In this document: positions 6,648 through 14,021 of the stretch, piece by piece | Layout of the letters: each line of letters opens with the position of its first letter | How positions within the stretch are numbered: position 1 is the first letter of the stretch | NCBI GenBank assembly: GCA_903869975.1 | Contig: CAIQBF010000024.1 | Span: 1 to 14,021, forward strand | DNA length: 14,021 nt | Direction of reading: 5' to 3' | Source: an uncultured bacterium | Lineage (GTDB): Bacteria; Patescibacteriota; Minisyncoccia; Phycocordibacterales; UBA9973 | Translations under genes and position numbers: made by a program | Notes under the pieces: generated by a model | The model's database searches: none | Seen by the model: the letters and a program-made list of their open reading frames with translations, nothing else | Told to the model about the DNA's origin: nothing

Positions 6648-6720
6648 AGCCGTTGTCCGGGATCGAACCGGAGACCTCATTCTTACCATGAATGTGCTCT
6701 ACCAACTGAGCTACAACGGC
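6648..6720 (-). tRNA. tRNA-Thr(GGU)
   Basis: Minus strand acceptor GCCGTTG/CAACGGC, a standard D-arm (GCTCAGTTGGTAGAGC), anticodon stem CATTC/GAATG with loop ATGGTAA (anticodon GGU, reading ACC/ACU), and T-arm CCGG-TTCGATC-CCGG. The discriminator is U73, as in the neighbouring tRNA-Thr(CGU). CCA is not encoded. A candidate -10 box TATACA (6733-6728) lies 7 nt upstream. Confidence 0.95.
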
Positions 6721-6730
6721 ATACTGCTGT

Positions 6731-6752
6731 ATAAAATCGGCCGCGTGGCCGA
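6731..6752 (-). terminator. Terminator after the PQ-loop-like gene
   Basis: Minus strand TCGGCC-ACGC-GGCCGA is followed by TTTTAT. It lies 18 nt past the stop of the membrane-protein gene and just upstream of tRNA-Thr(GGU). Confidence 0.7.
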
Positions 6753-6770
6753 CTCCGCCATACTACTAGA

Positions 6771-7349
6771 TTACGAGGCTTTTTTCAATCTGCCACGCAA
6801 AACGAGCAAGCACATGCCTATCTCAAATAGAGCAAGGTATAACGGGAGTATGACGACACCATACGTAAAACGATCTATGGCAACCAGTGAAAGCACTGCT
6901 GAGAGTGCGAAGAGTAACCATGTAGACATATTCTCTGAGCCAGGGTCGCGATACGTCTTACGGATCGTCGGAAACGCGGCCAGCAAATCGCCGACAAGAT
7001 TGATCGTGAGCGCAACCGCCGCTTGCCTGAATATGATATACACAAGAATCGCAACGCCTGAAAACAAGAGACATAAATAATCGAATCTTGAAAATCCTCC
7101 CGACCAGTATCTGATTGAAAGGAAAAAGAGTAGCGATGGACCGACGAAACTCACGACAGCGAGCGGCAAAGTATCCCGCGCCCCAACCGCATAGTACGTA
7201 ACAAGCGACACTCCCCCGAGAATTCCCCACAGGAGCCAGCTGAACGGATGTGGTTTGATTTTACCGCGAACGGTATAGATCACGTACGGTATGTATGCAG
7301 CGATACTGCACACGCCAGCAAGGAGTCCGAGGAATCGGTAGATCGTCAT
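6771..7349 (-). CDS. PQ-loop / SWEET-like multi-pass membrane protein
   Basis: A 192-residue protein with about seven hydrophobic segments (roughly 5-25, 37-55, 62-80, 90-107, 110-128, 141-159, 163-185). It shows an internal repeat: IPYVIYTVRGKIKPHPFSWLLWG (20-42) resembles FPTIRKTYRDPGSENMSTWLLF (126-147). Each copy has a Pro at the end of one helix, a basic loop and then S-(T)-W-L-L. This pattern is typical of PQ-loop proteins, which include sugar and amino-acid carriers, but the PQ dipeptide is replaced by PY or PT, so the substrate cannot be named. The frame is open to 7592, but that part covers tRNA-Asp and is spurious. The ATG at 7349 begins the first helix and lies 9 nt after an extended -10 box. 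Confidence 0.72.
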   Translation of the reverse strand: MTIYRFLGLLAGVCSIAAYIPYVIYTVRGKIKPHPFSWLLWGILGGVSLVTYYAVGARDTLPLAVVSFVGPSLLFFLSIRYWSGGFSRFDYLCLLFSGVAILVYIIFRQAAVALTINLVGDLLAAFPTIRKTYRDPGSENMSTWLLFALSAVLSLVAIDRFTYGVVILPLYLALFEIGMCLLVLRGRLKKAS

Positions 7350-7358
7350 ATGCCGGAA

Positions 7359-7369
7359 ATGGTAGCACA
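7359..7369 (-). promoter_or_regulatory. Extended -10 element before the PQ-loop-like gene
   Basis: Minus strand TGTGC-TACCAT ends 9 nt before the ATG at 7349. It abuts and slightly overlaps the large palindrome at 7368-7395, which occupies the place where a -35 would be. Confidence 0.35.
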
Positions 7370-7395
7370 AAGGCCGCGCGTACGCGCGGCCTTTG
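7368..7395 (-). terminator. 28-nt perfect palindrome downstream of tRNA-Asp
   Basis: CAAAGGCCGCGCG-TA-CGCGCGGCCTTTG is a perfect inverted repeat with no true spacer. It starts 18 nt past the tRNA-Asp 3' end on the minus strand. It would form a very stable GC-rich hairpin ending in TTTG, so it is probably the terminator for tRNA-Asp, though its T-tract is short. It also lies directly upstream of the PQ-loop gene and could be an operator-like site instead. Confidence 0.6.
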
Positions 7396-7413
7396 TTTCG
7401 AACATCTTCTCTG

Positions 7414-7487
7414 CGCAGTCGACGGGGGTCGAACCCGCAACCTCCCACGTGACAGGCGGGTGCTCTAACCAGTTGAGCTACGACTGC
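7414..7487 (-). tRNA. tRNA-Asp(GUC)
   Basis: Minus strand acceptor GCAGTCG/CGACTGC, D-arm GCTC...GAGC, anticodon stem CCCGC/GTGGG (one G-U pair) with loop CTGTCAC (anticodon GUC) and T-arm GCGGG-TTCGACC-CCCGT. G73 matches the aspartate discriminator. CCA is not encoded; the flank reads GCAG. Confidence 0.95.
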
Positions 7488-7497
7488 ATTGCGCCCT

Positions 7498-7525
7498 ATT
7501 ATACATAAAATCCTCAATTTTCCAA
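7498..7525 (-). promoter_or_regulatory. Promoter of tRNA-Asp
   Basis: Minus strand TTGGAA (7525-7520) and the perfect -10 TATAAT (7503-7498) are separated by 16 nt. The -10 ends 10 nt before the tRNA 5' end. Confidence 0.65.
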
Positions 7526-7544
7526 GGACTGCAAAACTTTGTTG

Positions 7545-7618
7545 TGTCGGCGGGAGGGATCGAACCTCCGACCTTGGGCTTATGAGTCCCACGCTCTAAC
7601 CAACTGAGCTACGCCGAC
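7545..7618 (-). tRNA. tRNA-Met(CAU), elongator (tRNA-Ile2 not excluded)
   Basis: Minus strand acceptor GTCGGCG/CGCCGAC, D-arm GCTC...GAGC, anticodon stem TGGGA/GCCCA with loop CTCATAA (anticodon CAU) and T-arm GGAGG-TTCGATC-CCTCC, discriminator A73. It has a paired first acceptor base, so it is not the initiator, which is separately found at 7935-8005. The last anticodon-stem pair is A31-G39, a mismatch. A CAU anticodon could also belong to tRNA-Ile modified by TilS; I favour Met from the general resemblance to elongator Met tRNAs. CCA is not encoded. Confidence 0.88.
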
Positions 7619-7628
7619 AAGCAAGAAA

Positions 7629-7656
7629 AATATAGCACATTTCAGTTATTTTTCAA
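7629..7656 (-). promoter_or_regulatory. Promoter of tRNA-Met(CAU)
   Basis: Minus strand TTGAAA (7656-7651), a 16-nt spacer ending in TGTGC, then TATATT (7634-7629), so both a -35 and an extended -10 are present. The -10 ends 10 nt before the tRNA 5' end. The promoter overlaps the last codons and stop of the GIY-YIG gene. Confidence 0.65.
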
Positions 7657-7918
7657 TATTTTGACCCAAAGGTGCCTGGGCCCCTGAAATACAGGCGAGC
7701 TTTTCTGCTCGACTCAGCTTCTTGATCGCCGCCTCGCGGATGAGTGCGGCAGACCGCGAAGCACAAGTTTCCGTATAGACACACTCAGCAACCGTATGAC
7801 TGCGAGTGTACCGGGCACCCGTCTTTTCCACGTGCTGTTTAAAGCGCCGCGCAAGATCGGTCGTGATGCCGGTATAAAGACTACCGTCTTCGCATCGAAG
7901 GATGTATACGAACCACAT
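7646..7918 (-). CDS. GIY-YIG domain protein, UPF0213-like
   Basis: A 90-residue single-domain GIY-YIG nuclease-fold protein, close to the usual size of the UPF0213/YhbQ group, whose cellular role is poorly defined. The N-terminus MWFVYILRCEDGSLYTGIT carries the VYIL and YTGI strands equivalent to GIY and YIG. DLARRFKQH supplies the conserved Arg and His, and E68 in REAAIKKL matches the conserved Glu helix. The frame is open to 8014, but that extension crosses the initiator tRNA. The ATG at 7918 gives the canonical beginning. It starts 16 nt after the tRNA-fMet 3' end, so it is probably co-transcribed with that tRNA. The last residues are poorly conserved. Confidence 0.88.
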   Translation of the reverse strand: MWFVYILRCEDGSLYTGITTDLARRFKQHVEKTGARYTRSHTVAECVYTETCASRSAALIREAAIKKLSRAEKLACISGAQAPLGQNIEK

Positions 7919-7934
7919 AGTGACTCTTGAATTG

Positions 7935-8005
7935 TTGCGGGGTCCGGGATCGAACCGGAGTCTCAAGGTTATGAGCCTTACGAGATACCACTTCTCTACC
8001 CCGCG
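7935..8005 (-). tRNA. Initiator tRNA-fMet(CAU)
   Basis: The minus strand begins CGCGGGG and ends CCCCGCA plus A73, leaving the C1-A72 mismatch that marks bacterial initiators. The D-stem GAGA/TCTC keeps the A11-U24 pair, the anticodon loop is CTCATAA, and the T-arm is TCCGG-TTCGATC-CCGGA. The anticodon stem is TAAGG/CCTTG, so the normal three G-C pairs are reduced to two, with A29-U41 in place of G29-C41. CCA is not encoded; the flank reads ACAA. Confidence 0.93.
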
Positions 8006-8028
8006 TGTAATCATTCTGGCTTCAAGCC

Positions 8029-8053
8029 AAATAAAACGGCGTCCTAGTGACGC
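8029..8053 (-). terminator. Terminator of the gatC-gatA-HEPN-like operon
   Basis: Minus strand GCGTC-ACTAG-GACGC is followed by CGTTTTATTT. It lies about 45 nt past the last stop codon of the operon and upstream of tRNA-fMet. Confidence 0.7.
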
Positions 8054-8098
8054 TCATGCATTCTACTAGAAAAACCTTAAAAAGCAACCCGCCCATTC

Positions 8099-8707
8099 TT
8101 AGAGGAATCCAAGTTCGCGGAACACCACCTCGTAGAGCTGTATTGTCCTGCGGGCATCGCGCTGCGAGAGTTCGTAATTAAGTCCTTCATGGGCTATACG
8201 GTTACGCACAAGATGCGCTTCCCATGCTGCCTGCATACTGCCGAGGTCGCCTGGAGAGATACTCTTGAGCTTTGCACCAATACCGGCACCGGAGATGCCG
8301 CGAGCGTCGAGCAATCCTTCAAGTACCGAATCCGCTTCAATGATACCGAGACGCCAATCTGACTCACTAGGAGAATTCACAAGATCCTGAATATGTTCCC
8401 AACGCTCGTTCTTACCACTCGCCGCCGCTTCGTTGTGACGTTCGGCATATTCCGCAATCGCGTGCTGTAAGTGTCCGAGCTCTTCGCGATAAATCTCAAC
8501 CATGCGCACAAGCGAATAGATAATGAGCGTAATACCGAAAAGCGAGAGAATATACGACACGAGATAAATAGTCGATCCTGCGTGCAACTCGCCAATCCAT
8601 CGGACAAAGACAAGCACCTGATAGAAATAATAGTCAACGTTCACGAACGTTGTATCAAAGAGTGGCTTTGAGATGAATTGCGTAACAAGCGGCGTGTTTG
8701 GAGACAT
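8099..8707 (-). CDS. Membrane-anchored protein with HEPN-like C-terminal domain
   Basis: A 202-residue protein of unassigned function. A hydrophobic segment at about 46-67 (STIYLVSYILSLFGITLIIY) follows an amphipathic N-terminus and is followed by a charged, probably coiled-coil helix (about 70-92). The C-terminal part (about 115-202) looks all-helical and carries RNRIAH at 168-173, which fits the Rx4H motif of HEPN domains, with the usual polar residue after the Arg. HEPN domains are often RNases or nucleic-acid-binding modules in stress and defence systems, but non-catalytic versions are common. The start is 9 nt after the gatA stop and has the window's clearest SD-like sequence, GAGGGAG. 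It is thus co-transcribed with gatCA. The membrane anchor is clear; the HEPN call is an inference from one motif and helical pattern. Confidence 0.7.
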   Translation of the reverse strand: MSPNTPLVTQFISKPLFDTTFVNVDYYFYQVLVFVRWIGELHAGSTIYLVSYILSLFGITLIIYSLVRMVEIYREELGHLQHAIAEYAERHNEAAASGKNERWEHIQDLVNSPSESDWRLGIIEADSVLEGLLDARGISGAGIGAKLKSISPGDLGSMQAAWEAHLVRNRIAHEGLNYELSQRDARRTIQLYEVVFRELGFL

Positions 8708-8716
8708 ATGCTCCCT

Positions 8717-10135
8717 CTATTGTAATACGCGCTCGAATTCTTTGCCAATGCTAAAGAGCTTGTCGTCTTCAAAACGTGGCGCGGTAAGCTGAACCGATGT
8801 TGGAAGTCCTTCCGCAGTGAAGCCAGTTGGGAGCGCAATAGCTGGACATCCGGAGAGGTTCGCAGGAGCACTGAAGACATCTGAGTAGTACATCGCAAGA
8901 GGGTCGGTCATTTTTTCACCGAGCTTGAATGGCAATGTCGGAGCAGGAGGCGTTACAAAAAAATCTACCGACTCAAACATGTGATCGAGTTCTTTGGCAA
9001 TCTCATCGCGAAGACGGAGTGCGCGACGGTAATACTCGCCATTGTTTGAAAGCACATACGTGCCAAGCAAGATACGGCGGCGAGCTTCACGTCCAAATCC
9101 CTGGCTTCGAGTCTTGGAATAGAAGTCCGCAAGGTCGCGAGCCTCAGGAGCGTGATATCCGTAACGAATACCATCGAGACGCTCAAGGTTTGTAGAAACT
9201 TCAGCCGGCATGATGACGTAATAAACCGCGAGAGAATACTGTATGTACGTAAAGTCCATCGGCACGATCTCATAGCCGAGAGTACGGAAACGGTCGAGCG
9301 ATACGAGAAACGCATCGAATACTTCCTTGTCGAGACCTTCCCCTTTCATCACGTCAGATGGTACCGCAATCTTCATGGTGGGAGTACGCGGAGTAGGTAC
9401 ACGCTTGTCCATAGGAATAGTCGTCGCATCGAGCGGATCACACGAAGAAAGTGCATGGTGCAAAATCTCCGTATCACGCACAGTGCGTGTCAGCGGCCCA
9501 ATCTGATCAAGCGAATTCCCCATAGCAATCAGTCCGCTGCGCGAGACAGAACCGTACGTCGGCTTGAATCCGACAAGACCGTTGTATCCAGCGGGCTGGC
9601 GGATAGACCCACAGGTCTCGCTTCCGAGGGCTGCGAGCGCGCCGCCCATCGAAACAGCGGCGGCCGATCCGCCAGAAGAACCTCCTGGGACACGCTCGCG
9701 ATCAAGCGGGTTGCGAGTAATACCGTATGCACTCGTCTGTGTCGAAGAACCCATGGCAAATTCATCCATGTTCGTGCGTCCAAGAAATACCGGCGATTCC
9801 TTGAGAAGATTTTCAAGTGCGGTTGCCGTATATGTCGAAACATACCCTTCAAGAATTTTTGAAGCAGCACTCGCATGCTTCCCTTTCCAGAGCATGTTGT
9901 CCTTGATCGCGATCGGAATTCCCGTGAGGAGCGTAGCAGTGCCATCGGCAAAACGCTTTTGAGCAGTATCAGCTTGCGTCATTACATCGTCGAAAATTTC
10001 AAGATACGCGTTTATATCTGGATTCTTTTCTTTGATAACGTCGAGATATGCTTGGCATAATTCTCGCACAGAATACTCGCCTGCTTTAAGCGCAGCGTGT
10101 GCAGTTTCGATGGAAATGTTTTTGAGATCTATCAT
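8717..10135 (-). CDS. gatA: Glutamyl-tRNA(Gln)/Asp-tRNA(Asn) amidotransferase subunit A
   Basis: A 472-residue amidase-signature enzyme, the glutaminase subunit of GatCAB, which converts misacylated Glu-tRNA(Gln) (and often Asp-tRNA(Asn)) to the correct amide. The Ser-cisSer-Lys triad is visible: Lys78 in GIPIAIKDN, the cis-Ser at 153/154 in VPGGSSGGSAAAV, and nucleophile Ser177 in GSETCGSIRQPA. In the last motif Cys175 replaces the more usual Gly. The ATG is 4 nt after the gatC stop, indicating tight coupling. GatB is not in the window. A long opposite-strand frame (9152-9862) is a shadow of this gene. Confidence 0.97.
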   Translation of the reverse strand: MIDLKNISIETAHAALKAGEYSVRELCQAYLDVIKEKNPDINAYLEIFDDVMTQADTAQKRFADGTATLLTGIPIAIKDNMLWKGKHASAASKILEGYVSTYTATALENLLKESPVFLGRTNMDEFAMGSSTQTSAYGITRNPLDRERVPGGSSGGSAAAVSMGGALAALGSETCGSIRQPAGYNGLVGFKPTYGSVSRSGLIAMGNSLDQIGPLTRTVRDTEILHHALSSCDPLDATTIPMDKRVPTPRTPTMKIAVPSDVMKGEGLDKEVFDAFLVSLDRFRTLGYEIVPMDFTYIQYSLAVYYVIMPAEVSTNLERLDGIRYGYHAPEARDLADFYSKTRSQGFGREARRRILLGTYVLSNNGEYYRRALRLRDEIAKELDHMFESVDFFVTPPAPTLPFKLGEKMTDPLAMYYSDVFSAPANLSGCPAIALPTGFTAEGLPTSVQLTAPRFEDDKLFSIGKEFERVLQ

Positions 10136-10139
10136 GGTA

Positions 10140-10418
10140 TTAGAGAATCTTTTTTACTTTGAGATACCCGTCCTGCACGGCAGGAGCTTGCGCAAACAAA
10201 GCATCGGTACATGCACCAGAAGGATTAGTAACAGTATCTTCGCGCGTCGCATTGTATCGGTCTCCGACAGTAACAACTTCCTCAGGAAGCGGGGCTTTGG
10301 CAACCTGTTCGATATACGAGACAGTAGCAACCAAATCCTGCAAAAGCTGACTAGCTTCCTCGTCAGAAACTTCGATACGAGCCGTACGGGCAAACGCTTT
10401 TATGTCGGATAATTCCAT
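10140..10418 (-). CDS. gatC: Glutamyl-tRNA(Gln)/Asp-tRNA(Asn) amidotransferase subunit C
   Basis: A 92-residue GatC, the small belt-like subunit that wraps around GatA and helps it join GatB. MELSDIKAFARTARIEVSDEE is the standard GatC opening, in which an N-terminal helix is followed by 'A.L.ls.eE'-like spacing. The C-terminal part contains the proline-rich linker around AKAPLPEEV and the short tail REDTV. I chose the ATG at 10418 over the GTG-type start at 10436, because the six extra codons overlap a consensus -10 box. GGTGGGG just before the ATG is a weak SD-like match. The gene leads the gatC-gatA-HEPN-like operon. Confidence 0.93.
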   Translation of the reverse strand: MELSDIKAFARTARIEVSDEEASQLLQDLVATVSYIEQVAKAPLPEEVVTVGDRYNATREDTVTNPSGACTDALFAQAPAVQDGYLKVKKIL

Positions 10419-10427
10419 AGCCCCACC

Positions 10428-10433
10428 ATTATA
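10428..10433 (-). promoter_or_regulatory. -10 box of the gatCA operon
   Basis: Minus strand TATAAT is a perfect -10 hexamer, preceded by an A/T-rich tract with no recognisable -35. It ends 9 nt before the gatC ATG, giving a leader of only 2-3 nt by usual spacing. Confidence 0.55.
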
Positions 10434-10478
10434 CATAGTATTTTTTTCTTTTCTGTATTGACTTTTTATTGAAAAATG

Positions 10479-13078
<2,600 letters not shown>

Positions 13079-13085
13079 ACAAATA

Positions 13086-13679
13086 TTATGGCGCATCAGG
13101 GTACCAATTGAACAAGCTCTCGGTGACAATACTCGCTTGGAGCGACGTACCCTCAAGCCATCGGACGGTAGCAGTAACCTCAATCTCATCCCCCGAAGGC
13201 AGTACGCGAGCGGTGATTTCACGCGTGTATGGAGAGAGCGGATCACGTCCTGTATCGTTACGATTACTATAGAATCCATCCATGGTGATATAGAGCGAGC
13301 ACCCAGGGAGCGGTAGCGACGTTGGACACGAAGTACTGAGACTCGCGAGTGCTGGGAACGACCCCTCTGTTACAACGTCCACATCACACGGCGATGTTCC
13401 CGTACACCCAGAAACGGCGCTTCGAAACGAGCTCCATCCGGTAGTACTCTCCGTTCCAGGATTCGCAAGAACAGAGCTGTCGCGAAGTGCACGCACAGCC
13501 TCGAGACCTTCGCTTGCGAGATAGTCCGCGGCCAGCTTGTTTCGAGCCTTACTGATACTCACCCCACTCTGAGCAGCAACAGTGATTACACCAGTCACTG
13601 CAATAGAAAAGATCGTAAGCGCGATAAGCACTTCGACGATAGTGAAACCTTGTTCTTTTGTGCCGTGTAGTAGTCTCAT
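13086..13679 (-). CDS. PilV-like type IV pilin/pseudopilin with class III signal
   Basis: A 197-residue prepilin. MRLLHGTKEQG|FTIVEVLIALTIFSI shows the prepilin-peptidase site after Gly11, Phe at +1, Glu at +5 (Glu16) and a long hydrophobic helix to about residue 36, all hallmarks of class III signals. Most of the rest is predicted extracellular, with cysteines around 92-98 and 118-127 that may pair. The best family match I can name is PilV/PilI-type minor pilins. It starts 6 nt after the upstream pseudopilin gene and is followed at 7 nt by the PilX-like gene, so the three are one operon, probably forming the priming tip of a type IV pilus used for attachment or DNA uptake. The prepilin peptidase and pilus motor genes are not in the window. 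Confidence 0.85.
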   Translation of the reverse strand: MRLLHGTKEQGFTIVEVLIALTIFSIAVTGVITVAAQSGVSISKARNKLAADYLASEGLEAVRALRDSSVLANPGTESTTGWSSFRSAVSGCTGTSPCDVDVVTEGSFPALASLSTSCPTSLPLPGCSLYITMDGFYSNRNDTGRDPLSPYTREITARVLPSGDEIEVTATVRWLEGTSLQASIVTESLFNWYPDAP

Positions 13680-13685
13680 AGAAAA

Positions 13686-14021
13686 TTAAAAATCGAGTAG
13701 ACGCGGAGTCACCGTAGTCTGGATGGCAAATGTAGACTTCTCACCCTGATACTCAGCAGACCCCGAAAGTCGAATCACGACGGTCGTCTGTCCGTCGGAC
13801 GAGCCGGCAGACAAAGCATCCGATCCACGCACGGTAAACCCGGAATGAAGCAGTGTCATCGTCACATCACGAGGAGTGATGCGCTCGCGGCTAGTCATAT
13901 CGTTACCTTTCTGTTTCCAAACCTGTCCGCCTGAATCTATCAAGTACAATAGGTGCTTGCCTTCGCGATCATTGAATTGAATTTCATACGCGCTCGCAGG
14001 ACCCGATCCTCCACTACTGCC
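13686..14021 (-). CDS. Pseudopilin-like protein, 5' end beyond the window
   Basis: An open frame continues from the stop at 13688-13686 to the right edge without interruption, giving 111 visible residues. The N-terminus, including any prepilin signal, is missing. The visible part begins with a Gly/Ser-rich stretch, followed by EIQFNDREGKHLLYLIDSGG and ends STFAIQTTVTPRLLDF. Its strand-rich character and ending resemble the C-terminal domain of PilW/GspJ/GspH-like minor pseudopilins. Its position 6 nt upstream of the PilV-like gene supports this. An internal TTG at 13949 is not a believable start, since the frame is open further. Confidence 0.65.
   Translation of the reverse strand, partial: GSSGGSGPASAYEIQFNDREGKHLLYLIDSGGQVWKQKGNDMTSRERITPRDVTMTLLHSGFTVRGSDALSAGSSDGQTTVVIRLSGSAEYQGEKSTFAIQTTVTPRLLDF

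Noticed and set aside
7350..7592. Extension of the PQ-loop-like gene
   Set aside because: It covers tRNA-Asp and part of tRNA-Met and the large palindrome; the first membrane helix starts at the ATG at 7349.
6526..7618. Direct repeats shared by several sites in this stretch
   Set aside because: They are the conserved D-arm and T-arm sequences of separate tRNA genes, not a CRISPR array or mobile element.
9152..9862. 236-residue plus-strand ORF opposite gatA
   Set aside because: It is a shadow of gatA, Arg/His-rich without any domain features and with no promoter or terminator.

Overview
The window reads as a chromosomal segment of a reduced-genome bacterium, most likely Candidatus Patescibacteria (CPR), perhaps a Parcubacteria-type lineage. 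This is inferred from protein style, not from a search. The signs are compact core genes, PilX/PilV-like pseudopilins of the kind common in CPR genomes, a shortened RF2, tRNA genes without encoded CCA, and starts that mostly lack Shine-Dalgarno sites. A full-length RF2 active core (SPF and GGQ motifs) argues against UGA recoding.

Layout. 1-241 has no convincing gene but holds two cryptic tRNA T-arm-like motifs and two hairpins. It is followed by tRNA-Gln(CUG) on the minus strand. A LOG-family gene (402-1142, plus) converges on a long minus-strand block, with a symmetrical bidirectional terminator between them. The block reads prfB (RF2), ftsE, ftsX, pyrG in transcription order, linking translation termination, the FtsEX division machinery and CTP synthesis. 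Next comes an unrecognised plus-strand gene (5528-5899) with a near-perfect consensus promoter and its own terminator.

5978-8005 is a minus-strand tRNA neighbourhood: GNAT acetyltransferase, tRNA-Thr(CGU), tRNA-Thr(GGU), a PQ-loop-like membrane protein, tRNA-Asp(GUC), tRNA-Met(CAU), a GIY-YIG protein and initiator tRNA-fMet. Upstream of it lies a gatC-gatA-(membrane HEPN-like) operon, ending at a terminator near 8040. Since the cell makes GatCA and tRNA-Gln(CUG), Gln-tRNA is probably formed by transamidation of Glu-tRNA; gatB must lie elsewhere.

The right end holds ligA (NAD-dependent DNA ligase) and, upstream of it, three minus-strand type IV pilus-like minor pseudopilin genes. The first of these runs off the right edge.

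The most interesting pattern is regulatory. An extended -10 element of the form T(A/G)TG-N-TANNNT recurs before both protein genes and tRNAs. It or a plain -10 box sits only 6-17 nt upstream of many start codons, and most of these genes lack an SD. This suggests very short-leader or leaderless transcription. No CRISPR array, insertion sequence, phage gene or clear new defence system was found. The nearest candidates for something unexplained are the orphan gene at 5528-5899, the membrane-anchored HEPN-like protein, and the tRNA-like motifs at the left edge.
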